64,000 nucleotides of DNA from Collinsella sp. AF20-14LB (GCF_003459505.1 NZ_QRWD01000011.1:1-64000), one strand, 5' to 3'. Counted from the first letter of the stretch, positions 8,967-20,728 are shown. A program made the numbers and translations. Notes: a model not told the origin generated them from the sequence alone.

Positions 8967-10244
8967 TTAGGCGCTGTATTTGTTAGCCTCACCAAAAGTG
9001 CCAGCCTCGACGATCCAGCCGTCCTTCATGATGACGTCCATGTTGTCGGTGTTGAGCACGTGAATGTCAGCGGCGACGTCACCGTTGACGACCAGCAGGT
9101 CGGCGCACTTGCCGGCCTCGATGGAACCGGTCTCGTCCTCGATGTGGCACATCTTGGCACCGTTGAGGGTAGCGCAGGTGATGGTCTCGACCGGGGTGAA
9201 ACCGATCTTGTCGACGAACTCGTACATCTCCTCGATGGAGCAGGTGCCGTACGGGGTGACGAAGGAGAAGGAGTCGGAGCCGATCGTCATGACGACGCCG
9301 CGCTTCTTGGCCTCGCGCAGGCAGTCGTAGTTGCGCTGCAGCTCCTTCTCGACCAAGGTGCCCTCGTACTTGTCGTGCAGCTCGGGGACGTAAACGGGCG
9401 GATAGGTGGCGTACCAGGTGGGCAGGAAGGCAATCGTCGGGGTGAAGAAGGTGCCCTGCTCGGCCATGAGGTCCATGGTGCGCTCATCGATATCGAAGCC
9501 GTGAATCAGCTGCTCGCAGCCAAAACGGACGGAATCGTAGGCAGCGGCGTGGTTGTTGTAGCAGTGGCTCCACACGGGTATGCCGACCATCTTTGCCTCT
9601 TCGACCACGGCCTGGATCTCCTCGGAGCAATAGTGCTGGTCGCGACCGGAATCCCAACGCCAGATGCCGCCACCGGTAGCCCAGATCTTGATGGCATCGG
9701 GGTTCTCGCGCAGGCGACGACGGACGGCCTTGCGCAGATCCCAAGGACCATCGACCTGGTCGCCCCAGGGATGGGATTCCTTGTTGAGCTCCTGAGTGCA
9801 GTGGTGGGAGTCACCGTGGCCGGCAACGCGGCAGAAGCCAAGACCAGTGGCCAGAACGCGCGGGCCCTTGAAGACGCCCTTGTCGATGCAGTCGCGAATC
9901 TGGATACCAAAGCGGCCGATCTCGCAGACGGTGGTGAGGCCGTGGGTGAGGCAGTCGTAGGCCTGCTTGACGGCGACGGCTTGCTTCTCGAGGAGCGGCT
10001 GCATGACCCAGTCGGTGTCATCGTCGGTCAGGTTGCCCGAGAAGTGCAGGTGGGTGTCGATCAGGCCGGGAAGGACGGTCTTGCCGGCGGCGTCGATAAC
10101 CTCAACGCCCTCGGGAAGGTCCTGCATAGCACCGGCATACTCGATCTTGCCGTTGTCGTCGACGAGAACGAGGGAGTTCTCGACCGGCTCGGCACCGGTA
10201 CCGTCGATGAGCTTGCCGCCAACGATTGCGTACTTAGTGGACAT
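8967..10244 (-). CDS. Metal-dependent amidohydrolase (imidazolonepropionase/prolidase-like)
   Basis: A 425-aa amidohydrolase of the composite-domain type: a small beta-sandwich at both ends around a TIM barrel. Metal ligands visible are H65 and H67 (DTHLHF), K186 in AIKIWATGG (candidate carbamylated lysine), H227 (WSHCYNN), H248 (LIHGF) and D324 (TIGSDSF). This pattern fits the binuclear subfamily containing Xaa-Pro dipeptidases and other peptide or N-acyl amino-acid hydrolases. The next upstream gene on the same strand is an amino-acid permease, suggesting uptake and hydrolysis of an amino-acid derivative (inference). GGAGG precedes the ATG. The exact substrate is unknown. Confidence 0.85.
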   Translation of the reverse strand: MSTKYAIVGGKLIDGTGAEPVENSLVLVDDNGKIEYAGAMQDLPEGVEVIDAAGKTVLPGLIDTHLHFSGNLTDDDTDWVMQPLLEKQAVAVKQAYDCLTHGLTTVCEIGRFGIQIRDCIDKGVFKGPRVLATGLGFCRVAGHGDSHHCTQELNKESHPWGDQVDGPWDLRKAVRRRLRENPDAIKIWATGGGIWRWDSGRDQHYCSEEIQAVVEEAKMVGIPVWSHCYNNHAAAYDSVRFGCEQLIHGFDIDERTMDLMAEQGTFFTPTIAFLPTWYATYPPVYVPELHDKYEGTLVEKELQRNYDCLREAKKRGVVMTIGSDSFSFVTPYGTCSIEEMYEFVDKIGFTPVETITCATLNGAKMCHIEDETGSIEAGKCADLLVVNGDVAADIHVLNTDNMDVIMKDGWIVEAGTFGEANKYSA

Positions 10245-10274
10245 GGTTCCTCCTTATGGATCCATATAGTGGGC

Positions 10275-10355
10275 GAGGCCATGTTGGGTTATGGCCTCAC
10301 AAAGCTACCCAAGTGGTGCCGGGTTCGGTGCGCGGAAGAGAGGGGTCCGCGCACC
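10275..10355 (-). other. Two hairpins between permease and amidohydrolase genes
   Basis: GAGGCCAT (10275-10282) pairs with ATGGCCTC (10291-10298), and GGTGCGCGGA pairs with TCCGCGCACC within about 10327-10355. Neither is followed by a T-run on the minus strand, so they look more like mRNA-stability or processing hairpins between co-transcribed genes than terminators. Confidence 0.4.
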
Positions 10356-10375
10356 CGATCCGCCCCGGCTCGGCG

Positions 10376-11827
10376 TTATTTTTTGCGGGAATTGGTGAAG
10401 GCCATGAGGGCCAGGCCAACGGCCAGCCAGCCGATCACGATGCTCCACTCCACCATGTTGAGGGAGGCGGGAGAGAATGGGACCACGAGCAGGCCAATGA
10501 TGACGGCGCAGGCAGCGACAGCGAGGCTGATGCCAAACTTGCCGCCGGGCACCTCGTAGGGACGAGGCAGGTCGGGCTCGGTGAAGCGCATGCGCAGGCA
10601 AGCGAGGGCGACCATGCCGCAGGAGAAGATGAAGGCGAGAGCCGACACGTTGGTCAGAGGGATGAGCATGTTCTTGCCCAGGAACGGACCGATGACGGTG
10701 ATGACGCCCAGAACGGCGCAGGCGAGCTTGGGAGCGCCGGACTTGGGATCGACCTCGGCGAACTTCTCGGGCAGCTGGCCCTTGCGGCCCATGGCGAGCA
10801 TGATGCGGCTCGTGGCGCCGTAGAAGGAGTTCATCGGGCCCATGGGTCCAAGCGTGGCGATGACGAGCATGGCCAGGTACAGGAGCATGTTGATGCCCTT
10901 GAGGCAGGCAAGCGCGGGAACCGGGCTCTTAACAAACTCATGCCAGTCGAGGATGGTGCCGAACGAGTAGATGCAGACCATGTAGAAGCCGCCGGCGGCC
11001 AGCAGGGCCAGGGAGATGATCTTGCCGAACTTGTTCCAGTTGAGGCCCTCGGCTGCTTCCTCAGCCTGCTGAGGAATGGTATCGAAGCCGGCGTAGAAGA
11101 ACGGGGTCAAAACCAGGACCGACACGATGCCGGCGAACAGGCTGGTGCCCTCGGTAGCGGGCTTGCCGCCGCCAGCACCGGTGACCTGGGAGAACACGGG
11201 CATGGCGTGTTCCGGCGAACCGGTGAACAGCGAGACACCCATGGCGAGCAGCATGCCGCAGAGCAGAGCCTTGGTCAGGAAGGCCTGGAGCTTGGCGGCC
11301 GAGCTGGCACCGCGGAAGTTGAGGAAGATGACGTAGACTGCAAAGCCGAGCGCGATTAGCGTCGGGAACAAGTAAACGTCGGCGCCCAAGATGGTGTAGA
11401 GCTTGACGGCGCGCAGCCACTCAAGACCGGGCAGGCTGCCGAACATCTCGGACACGAGGGTCGAAATGGCGATGGCCTCCCACGGGCACAGGATGCCGTT
11501 GCCCAGGGCCAGGAGCCAACCGGTGATGTAGCTCAGCGTACGGCCAAAGCTACGGTCGACATACTCGACGATGCCGCCCGAGATGGGGATAGCAGCCGTG
11601 AGCTCACCGAAAACAGCTCCGACGGGCACGAGGAAGATTGCACCCAAGAGGAATGCGATCATAGCGGGAACGGGACCGCCGCCCACGACCATCCAGTCGC
11701 CGACCTGCAGGACCCAACCAGTACCGATGATGGCACCGAAACCGATGGTGAAGAAGTTCCAGAGCGAAAGCGTTTTCTTCATGCCGCCGTTACCTTCGAC
11801 TGCAACTTCTGCGTTCTTGTCCGCCAT
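10376..11827 (-). CDS. APC-family amino-acid permease
   Basis: A 483-aa permease with about 12 membrane segments. The first helix carries FTIGFGAIIGTGWVLQVGDW, the glycine-rich substrate-binding helix break of the APC superfamily, and later FYAGFDTIPQQAEEA resembles helix 6 of family members. It probably imports an amino acid or related compound by proton symport. It starts at ATG 11827 after GGAGGGG. It lies upstream of the amidohydrolase on the same strand with 131 bases between, probably in the same transcript. Specificity cannot be read from the sequence. Confidence 0.88.
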   Translation of the reverse strand: MADKNAEVAVEGNGGMKKTLSLWNFFTIGFGAIIGTGWVLQVGDWMVVGGGPVPAMIAFLLGAIFLVPVGAVFGELTAAIPISGGIVEYVDRSFGRTLSYITGWLLALGNGILCPWEAIAISTLVSEMFGSLPGLEWLRAVKLYTILGADVYLFPTLIALGFAVYVIFLNFRGASSAAKLQAFLTKALLCGMLLAMGVSLFTGSPEHAMPVFSQVTGAGGGKPATEGTSLFAGIVSVLVLTPFFYAGFDTIPQQAEEAAEGLNWNKFGKIISLALLAAGGFYMVCIYSFGTILDWHEFVKSPVPALACLKGINMLLYLAMLVIATLGPMGPMNSFYGATSRIMLAMGRKGQLPEKFAEVDPKSGAPKLACAVLGVITVIGPFLGKNMLIPLTNVSALAFIFSCGMVALACLRMRFTEPDLPRPYEVPGGKFGISLAVAACAVIIGLLVVPFSPASLNMVEWSIVIGWLAVGLALMAFTNSRKK

Positions 11828-12183
11828 TGTTCCCCTCCTTTCCTTATTGACGCCTCTTTGGCGTCACCCCTTGCGCGGTCTGTTTTGCCGCGCGCTTTTA
11901 TTTCGTGGCTTTAAGATACGGCCTTGGCACAGCAGCGCCGCTTGTGGCTCGACCGAAGGCAGAACTGCAAAACGAGCGGCGCCGTTTTTGGGACGAACGG
12001 CGGAAGACGTCATTCGTCTTGGACGCTTTCATCTTGTCTGCTTTTGAATACCTGTTGCCGTGACGCTTGGCGCGCGGCGCGGCAACGTTCATACCATTTG
12101 TCAGGCTTTTGGCGCACATACCCATGTGTCGCGCCTCTTTTTATGTAGGATAGACAAGTTACACATGAGGCAAGGTGATTCGA
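11828..12183. other. Divergent promoter region
   Basis: A 356-base gap between the divergent permease and peptidase genes. It holds a small hairpin at 11849-11867 (TGACGCC and GGCGTCA) in the permease leader, and an imperfect inverted repeat around 12055-12090 (GTTGCCG and CGGCAAC). I see no coding signal and no convincing -35/-10 pair. Confidence 0.4.
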
Positions 12184-13185
12184 ATGGCATATGGATACAA
12201 TGACGGCGACCAACGGCCACAAAGCGTGCGCCTTGCCGGCCGCACCACGCCAACGCCCAGAAGCACCTCCGACAACGACAACCCGCAGCGCCCCCAAGAG
12301 CAGCTCGGGGCTTCTTCGCGGCAACAAAGCCGTACCGTGCAGCAGTCAGACCGCATGAGTACGAGCACACGCCAACGCCAGACCGACACATCGCAGCCAC
12401 GCCGCTACGATCGCCGTAAGACCGACTACTACGTTAAGCGCTCCTTTTCGCGATCTCAACGCGATCGCGGCAATTCCGCCCCTCACCCCGCGTCGCATAC
12501 CACAAGCCACACGCTTCCGGCCCGCCGCCTACGTCTTGCGCTTTGCTCCATCGCCGCCTGCCTCGTCTTTGTGTTTTTGGGATCCTGTATCTCCCACGGG
12601 TCAGCCGGTCTTGAGCCCACTGCCGAGGACAAGCTGCTTAAAGCTCCCGTCGCGCCCGGCTACTCATTTGCTTTTTCGACCCCGCGCTCGCAGTGGAGTG
12701 CCGGCACCATGCCCCACATCTACCAAATTGACCCCGCATGGTCGGAGCTGCCCTATGCCGGCGGCACTATTCGCGAAAACGCTTGCGGTCCCACTTGCCT
12801 CACCATGGTCTATATCTTTAAGACCGGCCACACCGATAAGACGCCGGTCGATATATGCACACTGGCCGAAGCCGGCAACTACGCCCCCACTGGTGCCACC
12901 GAGTGGTCGTTTATGACAGGCGGTGCGTGGCAGCTGGGACTCAACGGAACACAGCTCTATAACGATCGTGAATCGATTACCCAAGCACTTCGCGCGGGTG
13001 CGCCCGTTATCGCCGCAGTGCGCCCCGGTACGTTTACCAACGTAGGCCACTACATCGTGCTCTACGGCATCGACGATGCCAACCAGATTGGCGTCTACGA
13101 CCCCAACTCGGCCAGCCGCAGCGCCCGTCGCTGGGGCGTCGTAGAGGTCCTTAACGAAGTCGAAGCCATGTGGGCCTACTACTAG
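12184..13185 (+). CDS. Membrane-anchored C39-like cysteine peptidase
   Basis: A 333-aa protein. An Arg/Gln/Ser/Thr-rich, poorly structured cytoplasmic tail (1-112) precedes one transmembrane helix (about 114-138), then an extracellular Peptidase_C39_2-like domain. The candidate catalytic residues are C201 in RENACGPTC, H289 in NVGHYIVLYG and D306 in VYDPNS. Such domains cut peptides or cell-wall-linked substrates outside the cell, but no partner exporter is adjacent. I chose the ATG at 12184, preceded by GCAAGGTG. The stop codon lies inside a dispersed palindromic repeat (13181-13211). The long basic, disordered N-terminus is unusual. Confidence 0.8.
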   Translation: MAYGYNDGDQRPQSVRLAGRTTPTPRSTSDNDNPQRPQEQLGASSRQQSRTVQQSDRMSTSTRQRQTDTSQPRRYDRRKTDYYVKRSFSRSQRDRGNSAPHPASHTTSHTLPARRLRLALCSIAACLVFVFLGSCISHGSAGLEPTAEDKLLKAPVAPGYSFAFSTPRSQWSAGTMPHIYQIDPAWSELPYAGGTIRENACGPTCLTMVYIFKTGHTDKTPVDICTLAEAGNYAPTGATEWSFMTGGAWQLGLNGTQLYNDRESITQALRAGAPVIAAVRPGTFTNVGHYIVLYGIDDANQIGVYDPNSASRSARRWGVVEVLNEVEAMWAYY

Positions 13186-13211
13186 TCGTTTAAGAATGTC
13201 CCCAATGACTA
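13181..13211 (+). repeat. Dispersed gene-end repeat, copy 1
   Basis: This 31-base segment matches 50641-50671 with two substitutions. It begins ACTAGTCGTTTAAGAA, continues through GTCCCC and ends GACTA. The TAG stop codon of the C39-like peptidase is part of the repeat. The ends CTAGTC and GACTAG are complementary, so it can fold. Confidence 0.75.
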
Positions 13212-13221
13212 GGTGAATAGC

Positions 13222-13253
13222 AAAAGCCCCGCAGCCGGAGCGGACTGCGGGGC
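13222..13253 (-). terminator. Terminator of carbamate kinase gene
   Basis: GCCCCGCAG (13226-13234) and CTGCGGGGC (13245-13253) form a perfect 9-bp stem followed by TTTTGC on the minus strand. It ends the arcC transcript and may also block the convergent peptidase transcript. Confidence 0.7.
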
Positions 13254-13319
13254 TCATGAAGAGAGGCTAGTTTGTGGGCGCTTTGCCTGGCGCCCACGAG
13301 AGAGGCAACAGAGCAGAGA

Positions 13320-14282
13320 CTACTCGTGGATGCGGGTACCGGAGAGGCCGGCCATGGTCTCGGCGGCCTTGTCCAGTGCGCCGATGATGCAGGTGCGGCC
13401 CTTGCGGGAACGCGCGAACTTGATGGCAGCGCGGACCTTGGGCTCCATGGAACCCTTGCCGAACTGGCCCTCGTCGGCCAGGCGCTCGGCCTCGTCGGCG
13501 GTGAGGTCCTCGAGCTCCTCCTGGTTGGGCTTGCCAAAGTTGATGGCGACATGCTCGACGGCGGTCAGCAGGAACAGAACGTCGGCGTCGCAGTCCTCGG
13601 CCAGCAGCTCGCCGCCCAGGTCCTTGTCGATGACGGCGGGAACGCCCTTGTAGCAGCCCTTGTTCTCGTAGTCGCGGACGACGGGGATGCCGCCGCCACC
13701 GCAGGCGATGACGATGAACTCGTTGTCGAGCAGGTTGAGGATGGAGTCAGCCTCGACGATCTTCTTGGGATCGGGGGAAGCGACGACGCGACGCCAGCCG
13801 CGGCCGGAATCCTCGACGAAGACCTTGGAGGGATCCTCGGCCATGAACTCCTTGGCCTGCTCCTCGGTGTAGAAGGGGCCGATCGGCTTGGTCGGATTCT
13901 TGAACGCGGGATCGTCGGGATCGCACTCGATCTGGGTGACGACGGTGGCGGCGTGCCAACGCTTATAGCGCTTGTGCATCTCGCGGCCGATGCCCTGCTG
14001 CAGGTGGTAGCCGATGTAGCCCTGGGACATGGCGCCGCACTCGGGCAGCGGCATCTCGGGGGTACCGATGGCATCGTGGGCAGCGGCGAAGGCGTTCTGG
14101 ATCATGCCGACCTGCGGGCCGTTGCCGTGGGTGATAATGATCTCGTTGCCCTGCTCGATAAGACCAAGGAGAGCGTGGGCGGTGTTGCTCACGGCCTCGA
14201 TCTGCTCGACGGGGTTGTTGCCGAGGGCGTTGCCGCCGAGGGCGACGACAATACGATCGGGCTTGCCAAGAGGCTTAGACAT
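13320..14282 (-). CDS. arcC: Carbamate kinase
   Basis: A 320-aa amino-acid kinase-fold enzyme that converts carbamoyl phosphate and ADP to ATP and carbamate, the energy-yielding last step of arginine, citrulline or agmatine breakdown. Visible motifs are VVALGGNALGNN near the N-terminus, ITHGNGPQVG, ACGGGGIPVV and AVIDKDLGGELLA. The length is normal for the family. I chose the ATG at 14282, preceded by AAAGGA, over an upstream in-frame start. No arginine deiminase or carbamoyltransferase gene is in the window, so the carbamoyl-phosphate source must be encoded elsewhere. Confidence 0.95.
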   Translation of the reverse strand: MSKPLGKPDRIVVALGGNALGNNPVEQIEAVSNTAHALLGLIEQGNEIIITHGNGPQVGMIQNAFAAAHDAIGTPEMPLPECGAMSQGYIGYHLQQGIGREMHKRYKRWHAATVVTQIECDPDDPAFKNPTKPIGPFYTEEQAKEFMAEDPSKVFVEDSGRGWRRVVASPDPKKIVEADSILNLLDNEFIVIACGGGGIPVVRDYENKGCYKGVPAVIDKDLGGELLAEDCDADVLFLLTAVEHVAINFGKPNQEELEDLTADEAERLADEGQFGKGSMEPKVRAAIKFARSRKGRTCIIGALDKAAETMAGLSGTRIHE

Positions 14283-14648
14283 TGCTGGAATCCTTTCTGT
14301 AAAAGGCCTACAACCCATTAATAACCCGCGTCCGTGCGATACGCGAGTTTATTAAGGTTTATATTCTCTTTATCGCTCATTTTATTCATTTTGAAAATAC
14401 CTAAGCGGCGAACGGTCGATTTTACCCGCTCAGCGTAAAGAAGCCCAGTTCAGGCATATCTACGCCATTTACGTGCAACTTTATTTAAATAGAGCAGGGA
14501 TTAGACCAGATTATGCAAACTATATCTTTGCTAAACACAAAACGGACAGCGCAATATCTTACTCGCACTATACGCGATTCTATACATTAATTTGACGAGT
14601 ATGCACCCCTGCAAAAACATGGGGCTTTTCATCCAACATAAGGGATAG

Positions 14649-14867
14649 CCGATCGCGCTTCACCCCGCGGCAAGCGACTGCGAGTTCGCAGTATGGAACT
14701 TTACCGTCGGCTTCTGCATGAACGCTGCCGACGCCCTTTCGCTCCTGCGCGCCCAAGCAGCCGAGAACGCTAACGGCGCCACTGCCAACCTGGCCACCCT
14801 CAACAACGGCGCCGCCAGCCTTTTCGCAAAGTACCGTGCTGGCTCGCTGGCTTTGAGGCCTAAGTGA
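14649..14867 (+). pseudogene. Coding-like remnant without a start
   Basis: In one plus-strand frame the codons from about 14649 to the TGA at 14865 are strongly GC-biased at the third position and encode an Ala/Leu/Asn-rich tail (for example LSLLRAQAAENANGATANLA, ending RAGSLALRPK). There is an in-frame TAG just upstream at 14646, no ribosome site, and only a late ATG at 14718. It looks like the 3' end of a gene whose front has been lost. I do not recognise the family. The rest of 14283-14640 is AT-rich and holds nothing I can name. Confidence 0.45.
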
Positions 14868-14873
14868 GCTTTG

Positions 14874-14966
14874 CTATTTGCCAATTTTTGTATGATTTGG
14901 GTCAAATCTATTTGTCATTTTTTGTATGATTAGGGGCAAATCTATTTGCCAATTTTTGTCAATGAG
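14874..14966 (+). repeat. Three 34-bp direct repeats before the ATPase gene
   Basis: CTATTTG(C/T)CA starts at 14874, 14908 and 14942, an exact 34-base period. Each unit contains TTTTTGTATGAT or a truncated version. The first two end in an arm (GGGTCAAAT, GGGGCAAAT) complementary to the ATTTGCC at the start, so each unit is also an imperfect palindrome. The last unit ends about 8 bases before the ATPase ATG, which places the array where a repressor would act. Confidence 0.75.
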
Positions 14967-14974
14967 GTGTTTTA

Positions 14975-16336
14975 ATGCTACGCCGCAAGGTCACTGATAG
15001 GCTTTTGAGCTGGAAGAATAACTCCCATAAGGCCCTGCTTGTTACCGGTGCGCGTCAGATTGGCAAGAGCTATGCGATTCGCGCGTTTGGAAAGAGCAAC
15101 TACGCTTCGTATTATGAGGTCAATCTGCTACTTGATGCCGAGGCAAGAGACGTACTTGTTGGCGCTAAGAACTCCATTGACTTCATCAACCGTGTGGCCC
15201 TTCTTGCGGATGCACCGCTTGTTGAAGGAGACACGCTTATCTTCGTCGATGAGATTCAGGAGTATCCGCAGATCGTTACACTTATGAAGGCGCTGGTCGA
15301 GGACGGACGCTTTAGCTATGTCTTCTCGGGGTCTATGCTTGGGACTGAGTTTAAGGGGATCTCTTCTTTTCCGGTAGGGTATGTCGAGCACATTGTTATG
15401 CGGCCGATGGATTTTGAAGAGTTTTGTTGGGCAAACAGCGTCAGCGAAAATGTGCTTGCAGATATTCGCAGCCGCCTTGTCGAGAGACGTCCCGTCGAAA
15501 ACTATATTCATGAGGCGATGCTCAAAAACTTTAGAGCCTATATCGTTTGCGGCGGCATGCCGGAGGTCGTTCAGAACTATATCGATTCGGGCTATTCGCT
15601 CGTGAGAACGCGTGAGCTTCAAATTCAGCTAGTCGATCAGTACAAAAGCGATATCTCTAAATATGCATCGACTCGAGCGTTTAACGTTCGCTCCATTTTC
15701 GAGCAAATTCCCGTTCAGCTTGAGGCGGAGTCCCATCGCTTTATCGTCTCGTCTCTAGGCGAGGGAGCTCGTCTTCAAAAATACGAGCAGGATTTCCTAT
15801 GGCTGGTGAACGCAGGCGTTGGATTGATGGTCCCCCAGGTGACGGAGGCACGAAGCCCTCTCAAGAGGACGGAGAAAACGACGGCCTTTAAACTATACGA
15901 GTCCGATACAGGTATGCTCGCATCGCGGTATCCCGGCAGCACGGCACGCGCCGTCTACCTTGACATGAAAACCCCCAACCTCGGCGGCCTCTATGAGAAC
16001 GTGGTCGCACAGGAACTCGTTGCCCTCGGAGCAGATACGTGGTACTACCAAACGCGTGAGGTCGGTGAAGTCGACTTTGTAATCGAAGGTGCCCGCGGGC
16101 ATGTTGTCCCAATCGAAGTCAAATCGGGCAAGAAAGTTCGAGCACATGCAGCCCTCGACCGTTTGATGAGTGTGGGCGAGTACAAAATTCCCGAGGCCGT
16201 TGTGCTGAGCCACGAAAACCTTTGCAAAGAGGGCAAGATCCTTTACGTTCCAATCTATATGACATTCTGTCTCGATGAGTTTATGGAAAAGGACGACCCC
16301 AACAACGATTTCTCGTTTGCACCCATATCTCTCTAG
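14975..16336 (+). CDS. AAA ATPase with DUF4143 domain (first)
   Basis: A 453-aa protein of the bacterial AAA_14/DUF4143 family. Walker A is GARQIGKS (25-32), Walker B is LIFVDEIQE (D92, E93), and a sensor-like VFSGSML follows. The C-terminal half is DUF4143-like and ends in a nuclease-like VDFVIE...VPIEVKSGKK signature (about residues 362-385), the PD-(D/E)XK arrangement. These proteins are common and often horizontally moved; their role is not settled, and defence or toxin-like roles have been suggested. Codon use is more AT-rich than neighbouring genes, which fits transfer. GAGG lies ten bases before the ATG. A second member is at 57592-58944. Confidence 0.85.
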   Translation: MLRRKVTDRLLSWKNNSHKALLVTGARQIGKSYAIRAFGKSNYASYYEVNLLLDAEARDVLVGAKNSIDFINRVALLADAPLVEGDTLIFVDEIQEYPQIVTLMKALVEDGRFSYVFSGSMLGTEFKGISSFPVGYVEHIVMRPMDFEEFCWANSVSENVLADIRSRLVERRPVENYIHEAMLKNFRAYIVCGGMPEVVQNYIDSGYSLVRTRELQIQLVDQYKSDISKYASTRAFNVRSIFEQIPVQLEAESHRFIVSSLGEGARLQKYEQDFLWLVNAGVGLMVPQVTEARSPLKRTEKTTAFKLYESDTGMLASRYPGSTARAVYLDMKTPNLGGLYENVVAQELVALGADTWYYQTREVGEVDFVIEGARGHVVPIEVKSGKKVRAHAALDRLMSVGEYKIPEAVVLSHENLCKEGKILYVPIYMTFCLDEFMEKDDPNNDFSFAPISL

Positions 16337-16366
16337 GTCATCTGAGTCCGCAAGCCAGCCCCCACG

Positions 16367-16605
16367 CCCAAAGTACTGCGCCTTTCGCGCCAAAGGCGCG
16401 AAACAGCAAGGGGATAGAAGGCAGCGACAACCAACTCCCCCACTATGCCCAAAGTGCTGCGATGTTTCGCGCAAAGCGCGAAACAGCACTGGGGCAGCAG
16501 AAGGCCACAATCAGCTAGCCCTCCATGCCCAAAGTGGCGCGTGGTTTCGCGGCCACGCCGCGAAACAGCGACCGGGACAAGGCACCCCCACAGCCACATC
16601 CTTCA
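16367..16605. repeat. Three 80-bp tandem repeats with TTTCGCG hairpins
   Basis: CCCAAAGT starts at 16367, 16448 and 16528 (periods 81 and 80). Each unit continues with a hairpin of the type TTTCGCG, a loop, then CGCGAAACAGC, followed by a less conserved spacer. No open frame here is credible. The repeats fill most of the gap between the ATPase gene and the inverted repeat after nifJ. Confidence 0.8.
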
Positions 16606-16636
16606 TTCAGCCCCACAATCCGAGGACGTAGTCGTA

Positions 16637-16762
16637 GCAGGATCTGAGGGCTGACCTTCGCGGACACTCCGCAGGACGAAAGAACCCCCGCCGCACGTTA
16701 GTGCGCAGCGGGGGTTCTTTCATGTCCGAGGACGTCCGCGAAGGTCAGCCCTCAGATCCTGC
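16637..16762. repeat. Perfect 29-bp inverted repeat enclosing the nifJ terminator
   Basis: The 29 bases at 16637-16665 are the exact reverse complement of 16734-16762. Between them lies a second perfect inverted repeat (16678-16691 and 16708-16721). The whole 126-base segment could extrude as a cruciform or fold as one long RNA stem with an internal hairpin. Confidence 0.9.
16678..16721 (-). terminator. Terminator of nifJ
   Basis: GAAAGAACCCCCGC pairs perfectly with GCGGGGGTTCTTTC; on the minus strand the stem ends in TTCTTTC. It lies 52 bases downstream of the nifJ stop. The U-run is part of the stem arm, so it would also work on the plus strand. Confidence 0.75.
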
Positions 16763-16772
16763 GGTGGGAGAC

Positions 16773-20312
<3,540 letters not shown>

Positions 20313-20728
20313 ATACCCCTCTCCTCTCATATAGGTATACAGGCCCCGGCGATCGCCGGGATGTTGGCGTGATGGGATTTTCGCTGTTGCTTCCAATCAT
20401 CTGGCAGGCAGACTGAGCAGCAGGTACATGGCATGGAGAGAAGGTGTGCCAAGGCGAGGGGCGCTTGCGCACCGCAGGCCCAGCTACCCGTCTTGCACAT
20501 GGCCGAGCGCCGCAAAGGCCGCATGCCGGATGCTCCCGGGCACGCCCCGGCGATGGGAAGCGCCCGCAACGGAAATCCGCATGCGGGTTTATTGTACCCC
20601 GCCGTCAAGTGTAATTTCGACAAATATAGGCGGGCGGTAAAGGTTTACCTCGGGTGACCGTCAAGGGCCAAAATGGTCCCTCCATCCCCGGGCGACTGGC
20701 CCTGGCGCGCCAAGGAGTGTCCCCAAGT
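20313..20728. other. Upstream region of nifJ
   Basis: About 400 bases without a gene. A perfect 16-bp palindrome CCCGGCGATCGCCGGG lies at 20346-20361, 34 bases before the nifJ start, where an operator could sit. A TACAAT hexamer on the minus strand (20591-20596) could be a -10, but no well-spaced -35 accompanies it. No coding signal is evident. Confidence 0.4.

Noticed and set aside
8862..10559. Long plus-strand open frame opposite the amidohydrolase
   Set aside because: Same cause: it mirrors a well-supported gene, has no ribosome site and its translation matches nothing.
14660..14905. Minus-strand 81-codon frame over the remnant
   Set aside because: It starts at a TTG inside the repeat array with no ribosome site, and its codons are unlike the GC3-rich usage of the window; the plus-strand frame fits better.
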